From positions 1 through 53,619 of IMG/VR virus record IMGVR_UViG_3300042559_002371: a stretch of DNA of 53,619 nucleotides; one strand, written 5' to 3'. Positions 8,391-17,391 of this stretch are shown in pieces (positions within the stretch are counted from its first letter, which is position 1; each line of letters starts with the position of its first letter). This DNA is from a virus. The notes under the pieces were generated by a model, which did no database searches, was not told the origin of the DNA, and saw only the letters and a program-made list of their open reading frames with translations. The position numbers and the translations under genes were made by a program.

Positions 8391-9951
8391 AAGAAGAAGT
8401 AGAAATAGAACAATCACTGGCTCTATTTCCGATGTTCAGCGCAGAATTAAGTATCTAGAGAGTAGACCATCACCTTCTAGACTAGGCAATTTTGCTGTTG
8501 ATGAAAACAACCTTGCTCCAAGAGTTGTCAGCACAGACAAAATCATGGTTCAGTCAATTACAAGAGAGCTTGTTTCTGATTCTGCTATAAGTAGTTCGCA
8601 GCTTGATGTCGATTCTGTGGGATCTTCAGAAATTGCAACAGATGCTGTAGGTTCTGCGGAAATTGCAGGAGACTCTGTAAGCACCAGCGAGTTATCAGTT
8701 GATGCTGTTTACCGAGAAAATATTCTTACCGACGCTGTTGGAAATGATGAAGTAGCTACCGACGCTATTGGGTCTTCCGAAATTTCACAGGATTCAGTTG
8801 GTGCTTCTGAATTAGGCGTAGACGCCGCTGCTTCAGAAAACCTTCAGACTGACTCTGTAGGAAACAGCGAGATTGCTTCAGATGCTGTCAACTCATCGGA
8901 AATCGCAGCTGACGCTGTTGGTTCTTCAGAGATAGGTGCCGAGGTTGTAGGCAGCTCTGAGATTGCCTTAGATGCTGTAGGAAATTCAGAGCTTGCTGCT
9001 AACGCAGTTGGTACAGAAAATATCCAAGATAATGCAATAACAAGCGCAAAAATATTTCCAAGTACAATTCAAGGCGTAGATATTGCTGCAAAAACTATTC
9101 AAGGAAATCTACATATTCAAGATAGTTCTATTCTTACTGAGCAAATTGTTAATGGACAAATTACAAGTGATAAGTTGGCAGTAGGAGCAGTCACTAACAT
9201 TAGAGTAGCTGCAGACATATCTGCAAGTAAAATTACTTCTGGAACTTTTGATGCCGCAAGAATTCCAAATTTAGATGCAGGTAAAATTACTACTGGTGCT
9301 TTTTCTACTGCAAGAATTCCAGACCTATCAACTGCAAAAATTACAAATGGTATTTTTTCCGATGCAAGAATTCCGCAAATTTCTGCAGCAAAAATTGATA
9401 GTGGTACTCTCAACATAGCTCGTATTCCAACTGGTACTGGCTCTAACCAAGTTGCTCTTGGAAACCACACCCACAGCGGTGGAACAGTTCCAGCTCACAG
9501 CCACTCATTTACAGGCGGTAGTATTACAACGGCTTCTGGTCCACTTTCAGGTCACAGCCACTTAGGTAGAGACGGTAGCCACCTTCACGGTGTTCAGGTG
9601 TCAGGTATTGTTGGTGGAGTATCTACTTCAAGTAAGCTCTTCAAAAAAGAAATTACAGATTATGAAGTAGACCCTAAGAAAATTTTAAATCTTAAGCTAA
9701 AAAGATATAAATACAAAGATTTGGTTAATCAAGACCAACAAGCTCTTAATCGAGAGTGGATGTACGGATATATTGCTGAAGAAGTTCTTGAAACAGGCAT
9801 TGAAGAGATAGTTGCATATAATGAAAAACAAGAGCCAATTGCTCTAAATTACGGCCTCCTTTCGACACTTGCTATAGAACTCCTAAAATCCCAACAAGCT
9901 GAGATAGACTTCCTCAAAGAAGAAGTACAACGACTAAAGGATGCAAAATGA
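8380..9951 (+). CDS. Tail fibre with decapeptide and 18-mer repeats, HxH metal-site region and S74 chaperone domain
   Basis: The fibre has 523 residues and starts at TTG. Residues ~78-217 are fourteen copies of a ten-residue repeat D-(A/S)-V-G-x-S-E-I-A-x. Residues ~284-355 hold four 18-residue repeats KIT-x-G-x-F-x-x-ARIP. Both are regular enough for a trimeric beta-helical shaft. Near 363-408 lie HTH, HSH, HSH and HLH motifs, like the metal-binding tips of T4-type long fibres. From ~415 to the end is a Peptidase_S74 intramolecular chaperone: the SxxxxK dyad (SSKLFKKEI) aligns with the Ser-Lys pair used for self-cleavage, then KRYKYKD, YGYIAEEV and a terminal coiled coil. The domain trimerises the fibre and is normally released after folding. 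The last bases overlap the next gene (ATGA). Confidence 0.88.
   Translation: MASRRRSRNRTITGSISDVQRRIKYLESRPSPSRLGNFAVDENNLAPRVVSTDKIMVQSITRELVSDSAISSSQLDVDSVGSSEIATDAVGSAEIAGDSVSTSELSVDAVYRENILTDAVGNDEVATDAIGSSEISQDSVGASELGVDAAASENLQTDSVGNSEIASDAVNSSEIAADAVGSSEIGAEVVGSSEIALDAVGNSELAANAVGTENIQDNAITSAKIFPSTIQGVDIAAKTIQGNLHIQDSSILTEQIVNGQITSDKLAVGAVTNIRVAADISASKITSGTFDAARIPNLDAGKITTGAFSTARIPDLSTAKITNGIFSDARIPQISAAKIDSGTLNIARIPTGTGSNQVALGNHTHSGGTVPAHSHSFTGGSITTASGPLSGHSHLGRDGSHLHGVQVSGIVGGVSTSSKLFKKEITDYEVDPKKILNLKLKRYKYKDLVNQDQQALNREWMYGYIAEEVLETGIEEIVAYNEKQEPIALNYGLLSTLAIELLKSQQAEIDFLKEEVQRLKDAK
8611..9030 (+). repeat. Fourteen in-frame 30-bp degenerate repeats (fibre decapeptide)
   Basis: Each 30-base unit encodes D-(A/S)-V-G-x-S-E-I-A-x or a close variant, without gaps. 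Units differ at many third positions, so the array is old or under diversifying drift rather than a fresh expansion. Confidence 0.85.
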
Positions 9952-10427
9952 TAGAATACGTTCCAAACTTCTATGAAGCAGAAAAACGTCCTGTCATCTG
10001 TAAAAAATTTGTTGCAGAAAGCGGAGAAGAATCTCACACTGTAATTAATGTGGGTAACGAGAGTGAGCTACCTTCTATCCCTGCAGAAGTTATTTACAGC
10101 CACATGGACAATGTTCTTAAATACCTTGATGCAAAAATGGACACTATGACTTTAGTCCAATTAAATGAATTTAATCATGCAGAACCTTGGCCTGTAAAGG
10201 GTTGGTCAGAAGTTGAATGGTGTCAAAATGAAATTGTTTTGTGGTGGAACTACATCTACTACAAAGACTTTGACGAAAGAGTAAAAGTAATGCTAGAAGC
10301 TGACTATGATGCAGCAGTAGCTGAGTTTATTCACGAGCATGGTGATGAGACACAGGATCACACTCATGACCCAGAAACGGGCGAAGCAGTCCCTAACGAA
10401 CCTACTCCAGAGGGGACACAGCCGTAA
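9948..10427 (+). CDS. Hypothetical protein following the S74 fibre
   Basis: An unrecognised 159-residue acidic protein. It begins with an ATGA overlap on the fibre gene, so it is probably translationally coupled to it. Trp- and Tyr-rich segments lie in the middle (EPWPVKGWSEVEW, VLWWNYIYY), and the C terminus is disordered and rich in Glu, Asp, His and Pro. No transmembrane segment, signal peptide or known motif is seen. Position and coupling would suit a fibre chaperone or small tail-tip protein, but that is inference only. Confidence 0.65.
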   Translation: MIEYVPNFYEAEKRPVICKKFVAESGEESHTVINVGNESELPSIPAEVIYSHMDNVLKYLDAKMDTMTLVQLNEFNHAEPWPVKGWSEVEWCQNEIVLWWNYIYYKDFDERVKVMLEADYDAAVAEFIHEHGDETQDHTHDPETGEAVPNEPTPEGTQP

Positions 10428-10897
10428 TGTATGAAGTAAAGGACGGTTCTCGTACCCTCCAATTCAGTGGTCGTCTTTTAGGTGAGTCGTCTTCTTGGCG
10501 TCGTGGCTCTACTCGATGGATTGAGTTTAAACTTTACAAAACAGAAAATGGCTCATATATTCTTTCTAGAGTTGGAGTTTCATTAGTTTTTCATGGGGCA
10601 GCTTGTCCACTAGTGAAGCGATATGCACTTGTAGAAGCCTCCTCGGAAGAGCTAAAAACAGACTCTCTACCATGCGAAGAGTGCTACCCAAGTAAGAACC
10701 TTCCTATCATTTTCCCAGAAAAAGACCGCACTTGGGCTCAAGTCTCAGAAGACCCTGAACCTGTGCTAGATGCTCTTTACAAGTATGATGCTGGTGGGGC
10801 AAGATATCTAACTCATGTAGCTCAGCGGCTTCTAGAACAAGCAGCTAAGTATGATGAAAAAATAGAATCAATCTATAGAATAGAGATGATTCCTTAA
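10427..10897 (+). CDS. Hypothetical protein with possible metal-binding cysteines
   Basis: An unrecognised 156-residue protein whose ATG overlaps the previous stop by one base (TAATG). The N-terminal half looks beta-rich (FSGRLLGESSSWRRGSTRW). A cluster C-P-L ... PCEECYP in the middle could bind a metal. The C terminus is helical (LTHVAQRLLEQAAKYDEK). It lies at the junction between tail genes and replication genes, so context favours neither role. Confidence 0.65.
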   Translation: MYEVKDGSRTLQFSGRLLGESSSWRRGSTRWIEFKLYKTENGSYILSRVGVSLVFHGAACPLVKRYALVEASSEELKTDSLPCEECYPSKNLPIIFPEKDRTWAQVSEDPEPVLDALYKYDAGGARYLTHVAQRLLEQAAKYDEKIESIYRIEMIP

Positions 10898-10911
10898 CAG
10901 AGAGACTGTAA

Positions 10912-12738
10912 GTGACTGAGAGACGAGATTTAACAGGAGTTCAACTAAAGCTTGTTGATACTGTAGAAAAAGCGCAGGAGTTTCTTCACTGGCTAGGTGA
11001 GCGACGTCCATATAACGCTATTGCAATTGACACTGAAACTGGTGAACTTCCAGGAGGGCAGCGTAAAGATGCCCTATCTCCTTGGCATGGTCAATTAAGA
11101 CTTGTTCAAGTAGGAGATGGAATGACTGGTTGGTCTATCCCTTGGGATGAATGGAACGGTGTCTTCTACGAAGCAATGAATCGTTTTGACGGTCCAATCG
11201 TCTGTCACAACATTGCGTTTGAAGCTCGTTGGTTTGAGATTAAATCTAAGTGGCGTATCCCTTGGGACCGTGCACATGACACGATGATTATGGCTCACAT
11301 TGTCGATCCACTTGGGTCAGGAGCATTGAAAGAACTTTCCGCTCAGCACATCGACCCTTACGCTGCACATCTACAAAGCAAACTTGATGAAGAGCTTGCT
11401 GCAAATGGGTGGACTTGGGGAACAGTTCCTATTTCATTTGAACCATTCTGGTCTTATGGAGCACTCGACACTGTTCTAACAATGCGTCTTTGGGAAATGT
11501 TTTGGGAAAAGTGTGGTCCAAATGGTCCTTACAACCGAGCATATGAACTTGAAATGGGTGCAAGAAAAGTTGTTACCCGTATGGAGATAAATGGCGCTCG
11601 AGTTGATGTCGACTATTCCAAAAAGAAATACGAAGAACTTTTGGATTACACAGAAAAAACTAAACTATGGGCTTTTAACAGATACGGCGGTTCTATAACA
11701 AGCAATCAGCAACTTGTAAGAATGATAGAAGAGCTTGGTGGAGAGATTACCGAGTTCACCGCATCTGGGCAAAAATCTGCTGCAAAAGACCAACTAGACA
11801 AATTGGCTATTAATAGTAATCCTGAAGTAAAAGAGTTAGCCGAAATAGTTCTTCAAGTTCGCAAGGCTGAAAAACTAGCTAGCACTTATTTCTTAAATTT
11901 CATTAACATGAACATAGATGGAGTTCTACATCCATCTATCAAAACTGTTGCTGCTAGAACATCCCGTATGTCTATTACCGACCCAGCGTTGCAGACTCTT
12001 CCAAAGGGAGATGCAACTGTGCGTCGAGCATTTATACCTAAAGACCCAGACCATGTAATCATCACTTCCGACCTTGATCAGGTTGAGTTCCGTATGTTTG
12101 CATCGCTCTCAGGGGATGAGAATCTCATCAACCTGTTTAACATGGCCGATGCAACTGGCTCAGACCCGTTCACCGAAATTGGTCGTCAGGTTTATCAAGA
12201 CCCAACTATGCAAAAGTCGGACAAGCGTCGTAATCTCATCAAGGGTGTTGTTTATGGACGACTCTACGGAGCGGGAGTAGCAAAGCAAGCTCTAACTGCT
12301 GGAGTGCCTGAGCCTCAGATGCGTTTGGTATCCGATTCTTTTGATATCAACTATCCAGGCATGATGGCTTTCCAAAAACAAATAGATAATATCGGTCAAG
12401 AAAGATTAAGAACCGAAGGTCAAGGCTATGTTCACACTTGGACTGGTCGTCGCATTCCTTGTGATGAGGAGCGCACTTACACCTTGGTCAACTATTTAAT
12501 TCAAGGTGGTGCAGCTGAGGTATTTAAATCAAATCTACTTAAGCTTGACCAAGCAGATTTAACAGATTATTTGATTGTTCCTGTACATGATGAAATTGTT
12601 TTGCAAGCTCCTAAGGGAGAAGCTGAAGAAATTAAACAAGTAGTTAAGGAATGTATGACAACAAGAGAAGGCTGGGCAGTACCGCTCACTGCAGATGTTG
12701 AGGGCCCACTTAATAACTGGGGGGAGAAGTACGAATAA
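10912..12738 (+). CDS. polA: DNA polymerase I, family A (3'-5' exonuclease plus polymerase)
   Basis: This is the replicative phage DNA polymerase, 608 residues from a GTG start. The proofreading domain is intact: ExoI IAIDTETG (D40, E42), ExoII CHNIAFEARW near 103, and ExoIII YGALDT near 185. The polymerase domain has motif A SDLDQVEFR (near 385), motif B RNLIKGVVYG (near 438) and motif C VPVHDEIVL (near 557). The 5'-3' exonuclease domain of bacterial Pol I is absent, as is usual in actinophage enzymes of about 600 residues. The next gene starts within its stop codon (TAATG), which indicates one transcript with the resolvase. Confidence 0.95.
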   Translation: MTERRDLTGVQLKLVDTVEKAQEFLHWLGERRPYNAIAIDTETGELPGGQRKDALSPWHGQLRLVQVGDGMTGWSIPWDEWNGVFYEAMNRFDGPIVCHNIAFEARWFEIKSKWRIPWDRAHDTMIMAHIVDPLGSGALKELSAQHIDPYAAHLQSKLDEELAANGWTWGTVPISFEPFWSYGALDTVLTMRLWEMFWEKCGPNGPYNRAYELEMGARKVVTRMEINGARVDVDYSKKKYEELLDYTEKTKLWAFNRYGGSITSNQQLVRMIEELGGEITEFTASGQKSAAKDQLDKLAINSNPEVKELAEIVLQVRKAEKLASTYFLNFINMNIDGVLHPSIKTVAARTSRMSITDPALQTLPKGDATVRRAFIPKDPDHVIITSDLDQVEFRMFASLSGDENLINLFNMADATGSDPFTEIGRQVYQDPTMQKSDKRRNLIKGVVYGRLYGAGVAKQALTAGVPEPQMRLVSDSFDINYPGMMAFQKQIDNIGQERLRTEGQGYVHTWTGRRIPCDEERTYTLVNYLIQGGAAEVFKSNLLKLDQADLTDYLIVPVHDEIVLQAPKGEAEEIKQVVKECMTTREGWAVPLTADVEGPLNNWGEKYE

Positions 12739-13214
12739 TGTATGCGGTTTTATCTGTAGACCCAGGTAAGGCAACTGGCATAGCTCTACTTACGTGGAGC
12801 GGTGGGTCCGATGATTTGCCAGTAAAGGTTTACTCGATGGAGTCTCAGCCTGAAGATTTTGCTGCCGATATTCGGGCTGTAATGGCTCAGTTTAAAAATG
12901 CACCATCGTTTAAAGTCGTTTGTGAACGTTTTATTATAAATGCTGCGACTGTGCGAAATAGTCAAGCTCCCTACTCCTTGGAGCAGATAGGTGTCCTCAA
13001 GCATCTCTGTAGGGAGGAAGGCTACTCAGTAGATGGGATTTGGATGCAAAACCCCGTTGATGCCAAGAACATGTTCCCCAACGATGCCCTCAAAAAGATT
13101 GGGACTTGGCACGTTGGCGGAGAAGGTCATGCTAATGATGCAATACGACACGCCTTGTTAGCCCTAACTAAACAAAAATGGGTACCTCGTGTACTCTTAG
13201 ACAAAGAAAAATAA
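12738..13214 (+). CDS. RuvC-like Holliday junction resolvase / RNase H-fold endonuclease
   Basis: The 158-residue protein has the three acidic signatures of the RuvC fold: LSVDPGKATG (Asp8), VVCERFI (Glu63) and GHANDAIRHALLAL (Asp134 with a preceding His). RuvC-type enzymes cut four-way junctions made during recombination and replication. Phage copies often also debranch DNA before packaging. It is coupled to the polymerase gene by a one-base overlap. The spacing of acidic residues fits, but phage RuvC-like proteins are diverse, so the substrate is inferred. Confidence 0.78.
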   Translation: MYAVLSVDPGKATGIALLTWSGGSDDLPVKVYSMESQPEDFAADIRAVMAQFKNAPSFKVVCERFIINAATVRNSQAPYSLEQIGVLKHLCREEGYSVDGIWMQNPVDAKNMFPNDALKKIGTWHVGGEGHANDAIRHALLALTKQKWVPRVLLDKEK

Positions 13215-13254
13215 CTATCAAGAAATAAAAAGTTTTTTAATTTTTCATGATAGT
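13214..13254 (+). terminator. Imperfect A/T-rich inverted repeat after the resolvase gene
   Basis: ACTATCA and TGATAGT form the outer stem. Between them an A-rich run faces a T-rich run, so a longer, weak hairpin is possible. It lies in one of the few gaps of the replication block. It could be a weak terminator or attenuator, or a protein-binding site. TTGACA at 13259 follows but has no convincing -10 partner. Confidence 0.35.
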
Positions 13255-13283
13255 ATGTTTGACATAGTGACAGGAAGTAATAA

Positions 13284-15083
13284 ATGCCAGTAATTGTGGA
13301 GTTAGACGCTCAAAAAAGCCATATAGTCATTCAAGCTGAGTGGCGATATAAAGACCTATGCAAGTCTATTCCAGGCTCTAAATGGTCTACTGAAGACCAA
13401 CTGTGGAGACTACCTCTGAGCTGGTCTAGCTGCCTTGCATTACGCTCTACATTCCTCAATGACCTACAAATAGGCCCTGCCCTTAATGATTGGGCAGCTA
13501 ATGAATTAAGCACCCGTATAGGCCCTGCAATGGCCCTCAGAGAGGTTTTAGAGGCCGATGGGGATGAAGACTTGTTCCCGCATCAAAGAGCTGGCGTACA
13601 GTTCCTTAGCACGGCTAAAAGGGCTCTTTTAGCTGATGAGCCGGGTCTAGGTAAGACTGCCCAAGCTATCCGTGCCCTAAAGAAAATCCAAGAGCAGGGT
13701 GAACCAGTATTCCCAGCCTTGATTGTCTGCCCTAACACCCTAAAAAAGAACTGGGCTAGAGAGTTTGAAAAATGGTGGCCTGAAGTAAGCACACAGGTGG
13801 TTAAAGGGACGGCTGTTCAACGAAAGAAACAATTTGATGTTCAAGCAGACGTTTATATCCTCAACTGGGAAGCCCTTAGGGGTCATTCAAAACTAGCTCC
13901 TTACGGCTCTGTAGCTTTAACTAGATGCTCCGATTGTGGAGGTCACGACGAGTCTGTCAGTGCCAACCGCTGTGAAGTGCACCGTAGAGAGTTAAACGAG
14001 ATTGACTTTAAAGCTGTTGTTGCAGATGAGATTCACCGCTCCAAAGAACCTAAGAGTAAACAAACTCGCGCTCTGTGGGCTGCTACAGGAGATGCCAACA
14101 TTCGATTTGCTTTAACAGGAACTCCAATTGCAAAAGACGTTGTAGATCTTTGGGCAATCTTGCATTGGCTATCTCCAAAAGATTGGCCTTCAAAGACTCG
14201 TTGGATTGAACGCATGGTTGACACAATGCTTAATGCTTTTGGTGGGATGTTGGTTCTTGGTGTGAAGCCACATATGCAAACAGAGTTTGATAAAGCAGTG
14301 CAACCAGTTATGCGAAGAATGCTTAAGTCTGTAGTGTTGCCTTGGCTTCCAGAGGTAATTAACGAGCGTCGTGATATTGAAATGTCACCTAAGCAAAAGA
14401 AGGCTTACGAGCAGATGCGTGACACCATGATTGCTGAACTTGAAAATGGTGACGCTCTAACTGCTCCAAGTGTTTTGACTCAGACGTTGAGATTAATTCA
14501 GTTTGCTAGTTCATCTGCTGTATTAGAAACAGATGAGCAAACAGGAGAGGTTGCTGTTTATTTGACAGAGCCATCTTGTAAAGTTGATGCATTGATGGAT
14601 GATATTGAAAGTGGAGACTTTGGAGATGACTCTGTAGCAGTGTGTGCTGTGTCTAGACAATTAATTGATTTAGCTAGCGACGCTATGACAAAGAAAAACA
14701 TCCCTCATGGTCTAATCACTGGTGCTCAGACAGAAGATGAGCGACAGAAAGCAATTGATGATTTTCAATCTGGTAAGACAAAGTGGATTCTTTTCACTGC
14801 TCAAGCTGGTGGTGTGGGTGTGACTCTTACCGCTGCTCGTCGCTTGATTATGCTTCAACGCCCATGGTCACTTGTTGACCATAAGCAAGCGTTGGACCGT
14901 GTGCACCGCATCGGGTCAGAAATTCATGACTCAATCATCATCACGGATTATGTAACAGAAGGAAGCATTGAAGAACGAGTCATTAATGTTCTTGATAAGA
15001 AAGCGCAGAACTTTGAAGATATTGTTCAAGACCAAGCACAACTATTAAAACTACTCAAAGACGATAAGGCAGGGTTACTATGA
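13284..15083 (+). CDS. SNF2-family DEAD-like helicase with HARP-like N terminus
   Basis: A 599-residue superfamily 2 ATPase. Walker A is LLADEPGLGKT (about 113-123), motif II is DEIH (near 248), motif III is ALTGTPIA, and the second RecA lobe carries GGVGVTLTAA and the arginine-finger motif QALDRVHRIGS (near 530-540). Together these are diagnostic of SNF2/SMARCAL1-type translocases. The first ~60 residues (WRYKDLC..IPGSKWS..DQLWRLP) resemble the HARP domain used in annealing and fork regression. A Cys-rich insert (CSDCGG ... C.VH) before motif II may bind zinc. The start has AGGAAG seven bases upstream. The stop overlaps the nuclease gene (ATGA). A role in fork remodelling or annealing is inferred. 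Confidence 0.9.
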   Translation: MPVIVELDAQKSHIVIQAEWRYKDLCKSIPGSKWSTEDQLWRLPLSWSSCLALRSTFLNDLQIGPALNDWAANELSTRIGPAMALREVLEADGDEDLFPHQRAGVQFLSTAKRALLADEPGLGKTAQAIRALKKIQEQGEPVFPALIVCPNTLKKNWAREFEKWWPEVSTQVVKGTAVQRKKQFDVQADVYILNWEALRGHSKLAPYGSVALTRCSDCGGHDESVSANRCEVHRRELNEIDFKAVVADEIHRSKEPKSKQTRALWAATGDANIRFALTGTPIAKDVVDLWAILHWLSPKDWPSKTRWIERMVDTMLNAFGGMLVLGVKPHMQTEFDKAVQPVMRRMLKSVVLPWLPEVINERRDIEMSPKQKKAYEQMRDTMIAELENGDALTAPSVLTQTLRLIQFASSSAVLETDEQTGEVAVYLTEPSCKVDALMDDIESGDFGDDSVAVCAVSRQLIDLASDAMTKKNIPHGLITGAQTEDERQKAIDDFQSGKTKWILFTAQAGGVGVTLTAARRLIMLQRPWSLVDHKQALDRVHRIGSEIHDSIIITDYVTEGSIEERVINVLDKKAQNFEDIVQDQAQLLKLLKDDKAGLL

Positions 15084-16009
15084 GCGAAGTAGTCAGAATC
15101 TCCAACAGCGAGATTCAAACATTTAAAGATTGCCGTCGCAAGTGGTGGCTCACCTACTACCGCAGACTCCAACCTAAGTATCGTGATGCCACAGGTGCGC
15201 TTGCTTTGGGTACACGAATCCACGCTGCGCTAGATGATTACTACGCTAACGGAACCCCGCTACTACAGTCACATACGAAGCTTTTAAATGCAGAGAAAGA
15301 ACTACTTCTTGCAGAATTTAAAGATGTTTCAGAGCTCGAGAAAGAAGGAGAGCTTGGGCACATCATGCTTGAGGGATATCTTCAATGGGTTGAAGAAAAC
15401 GGTGTTGATGCAGAGTTAGAGATGATCTCTACCGAAGAAGTAATCACAGCCCCACTCTTTAACGGAGAAGTTGAGCTGACAGGAAAGCTTGATATGCGTG
15501 TGCGTCGTAAAGGCGATGGAGTTCGCATGTTTCGTGACTTTAAAACAGTAGGTGGCTCTCTTAGTGAGTTTGCAAACCTAGCTCCAATGAATGAACAGAT
15601 TTTGACATACATGCTCTTGGAATCCACCAAGAAGGATGAGTCAGAACGCTCAGACGGTGGCATCTTCACAATGTTGAAGAAAGTTCGTCGTTCTGCAGCG
15701 GCACGTCCGCCGTTCTACGACCAAATCGAGGTACGGCACAACATCTTTACCCTACGCTCCTTCTGGGACCGTCTACACGGCACTATTGCCGACATGATGC
15801 GTGTTAGAAAAGCATTGGATGAAGGTGAAAGTCCAGCATTCCATGCGTACCCACGGCCAAGCCGTGATTGCAAGTGGAAGTGCCCATTCTTCACTGTTTG
15901 CACACTTGTTGATGACGGCAGTGCCGCAGAACAAGCAATCAGTGATAGCTTCGTAGTAGCAGATCCATATGCTTACTATGGTCAAGAAGAAACTAAAGGA
16001 AATGAGTGA
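15080..16009 (+). CDS. Cas4/RecB-like PD-(D/E)XK nuclease with probable Fe-S cluster
   Basis: A 309-residue exonuclease-like protein. The core shows SNSEIQTFKDCRRKW near the N terminus, LGTRIHAALDDY, the GKLDM loop (Asp near 137) and RDFKT (Asp and Lys near 153-155), then the QILTYMLLE helix. Four cysteines, C18 and C264/C268/C274 (DCKWKCPFFTVC), match the split arrangement that holds a 4Fe-4S cluster in Cas4 and AddB nucleases. It probably resects DNA ends for the Sak4 recombinase encoded next. There is no CRISPR array or other Cas protein, so a recombination role is more likely than spacer acquisition. Confidence 0.87.
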   Translation: MSEVVRISNSEIQTFKDCRRKWWLTYYRRLQPKYRDATGALALGTRIHAALDDYYANGTPLLQSHTKLLNAEKELLLAEFKDVSELEKEGELGHIMLEGYLQWVEENGVDAELEMISTEEVITAPLFNGEVELTGKLDMRVRRKGDGVRMFRDFKTVGGSLSEFANLAPMNEQILTYMLLESTKKDESERSDGGIFTMLKKVRRSAAARPPFYDQIEVRHNIFTLRSFWDRLHGTIADMMRVRKALDEGESPAFHAYPRPSRDCKWKCPFFTVCTLVDDGSAAEQAISDSFVVADPYAYYGQEETKGNE

Positions 16010-16012
16010 CGC

Positions 16013-16801
16013 ATGAGTGAAATCCAACGGTCATTGACCGTAATGGTTTACGGAGAATCAAAGGTTGGTAAATCAACTTTTGCCGTAACCGCACCATATC
16101 CAAGACTCATGCTTGACGTTGAAGGCGGACACAGATTCTTGCCTATCGTCGTTAAGTATTGGGACCCTTTGCGAGAGGAACCACCTGTTGCAGACGGTAC
16201 TTGGGATACCTGCGTAGTCACAGTTCGTGACTATGACACGGTTATCAAAACATATCAGTGGCTTCAACTAGGTAAACACCAGTTCAAGTCTTTGATTATT
16301 GACTCCATTTCGGAGTTGCAAGTTAAGTGTATGGACAGCATCGCTGGAAATGAGCAGATGAAGATGCAACAGTGGGGCGAACTACTTCGTCACATGGGTG
16401 GCCTTCTACGTGACCTCCGCGACCTAACTATGCACCCAACAAACCCACTCGAGGCTGTTGTACTAACAGCAATGTCTCGTGTGACTCAGGATGGGAAGCA
16501 CCGTCCTTACCTACAAGGACAGCTCGCTATTCAAGCACCATATTTTTACGACATTCTTGGTGCTTTGACTATTGAGTCTTTCCCGAACCCTGACCCACTA
16601 TCACCTCCTTACAAAGTTCGACGTATGTATGTTGAACGCACTAACGAGTATGAAGCGGGAGAGCGAGTCCAAGGCCGATTGGGCTCGATTGTTGAGCAGG
16701 ATAAATTGTCAATTGATGTCATGCTCGACACTATTTTCGGACCAAAACAAGTTCCACAAGCAGAACAATCCACCACTACGAAGAAAGAAGCTAACGCATG
16801 A
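16013..16801 (+). CDS. Sak4-like single-strand annealing ATPase / recombinase
   Basis: A 262-residue RecA-core ATPase with Walker A GESKVGKST (14-22), LMLDVEGGHRF after the first strand, and Walker B SLIIDS (93-98). It lacks the extra domains of cellular RecA, as in Sak4/AAA_24 phage proteins that anneal DNA together with a phage SSB. The neighbours support this: a Cas4-like nuclease just upstream and an ssDNA-binding protein whose start overlaps its stop (ATGA). Confidence 0.85.
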   Translation: MSEIQRSLTVMVYGESKVGKSTFAVTAPYPRLMLDVEGGHRFLPIVVKYWDPLREEPPVADGTWDTCVVTVRDYDTVIKTYQWLQLGKHQFKSLIIDSISELQVKCMDSIAGNEQMKMQQWGELLRHMGGLLRDLRDLTMHPTNPLEAVVLTAMSRVTQDGKHRPYLQGQLAIQAPYFYDILGALTIESFPNPDPLSPPYKVRRMYVERTNEYEAGERVQGRLGSIVEQDKLSIDVMLDTIFGPKQVPQAEQSTTTKKEANA

Positions 16802-17322
16802 GCACTCTTAATTGGGCAGACCTCATTAAAAACGCAGGAGAATCAAACTCCTACGAACCACTACCAGATGGCGACTATGACCTTGCTGTTGTAGAAGCAA
16901 CTGCAAAAGTTGCGCAATCAGGTAAAACAATGTTCTCACTAAAGGCACAGGTCGAAACAGGTGCTTTTGCAAAGCGTCTTGTTTGGGACAACCTAACAAT
17001 TTCGCCTGAGAATCCAACCGCTCTCGGAATCTTTTTCCGTAAGATGAGCGCTCTAGGTCTTACAAAAGACTTTTTTGATCGTGCACCATCAAATGCACAG
17101 ATTGAAGCTGCTATGCAGGGTCGTAAGTTCCGTGCTCAGATTGGTCAGAAGACTTATCAGGGCAACAAGAAGAACGAAATTAAGAACTACTACCCAGCGG
17201 CAGGTGGAGCAACTGCAGGAGCTGCTGTACCACCAGCACCTGCTGCAGCAGCAGCACCAGCGCCAGCACCAGCTCCCGCTCCTGCACCAGCTCCAGCGGC
17301 GGCACCAGCAGCACCGTTCTAA
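16798..17322 (+). CDS. Single-stranded DNA-binding protein (DUF669/SSB-like)
   Basis: A 174-residue protein. Residues 1-140 look like the OB-fold proteins paired with phage recombinases (EPLPDGDYDLAVVEATAKV, KRLVWDNLTISPENPTALGIF, KMSALGL). The C terminus is a flexible Ala-Pro tract of about 40 residues ending in PF. Cellular SSB ends in an acidic DDDIPF-like tip that recruits partners. Here the final PF is kept but the acids are missing, which suggests altered or absent docking. It is coupled to the Sak4 gene and followed by a hairpin. Confidence 0.75.
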   Translation: MSTLNWADLIKNAGESNSYEPLPDGDYDLAVVEATAKVAQSGKTMFSLKAQVETGAFAKRLVWDNLTISPENPTALGIFFRKMSALGLTKDFFDRAPSNAQIEAAMQGRKFRAQIGQKTYQGNKKNEIKNYYPAAGGATAGAAVPPAPAAAAAPAPAPAPAPAPAPAAAPAAPF

Positions 17323-17335
17323 ATCACGTTGTGTT

Positions 17336-17368
17336 AGAGCCGCCCAACAAAAACTGTTGGGTGGCTCT
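17336..17368 (+). terminator. Strong hairpin ending the replication-recombination block
   Basis: Arms AGAGCCGCCCAACA and TGTTGGGTGGCTCT pair over 14 bp (one G-T wobble) around a five-base A-rich loop. No T-run follows, so it may act as an intrinsic terminator with a weak tail, or as an mRNA-stabilising or attenuating structure. It starts 14 bases after the SSB stop and lies upstream of the accessory genes. Confidence 0.7.
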
Positions 17369-17391
17369 TCACATAAATTGAAAGAGACACT

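Noticed and set aside
15080-16009. Reading the Cas4-like nuclease as part of a CRISPR or defence system
   Set aside because: It is translationally coupled to the SNF2 helicase and followed by Sak4 and SSB, the standard phage recombination setting.
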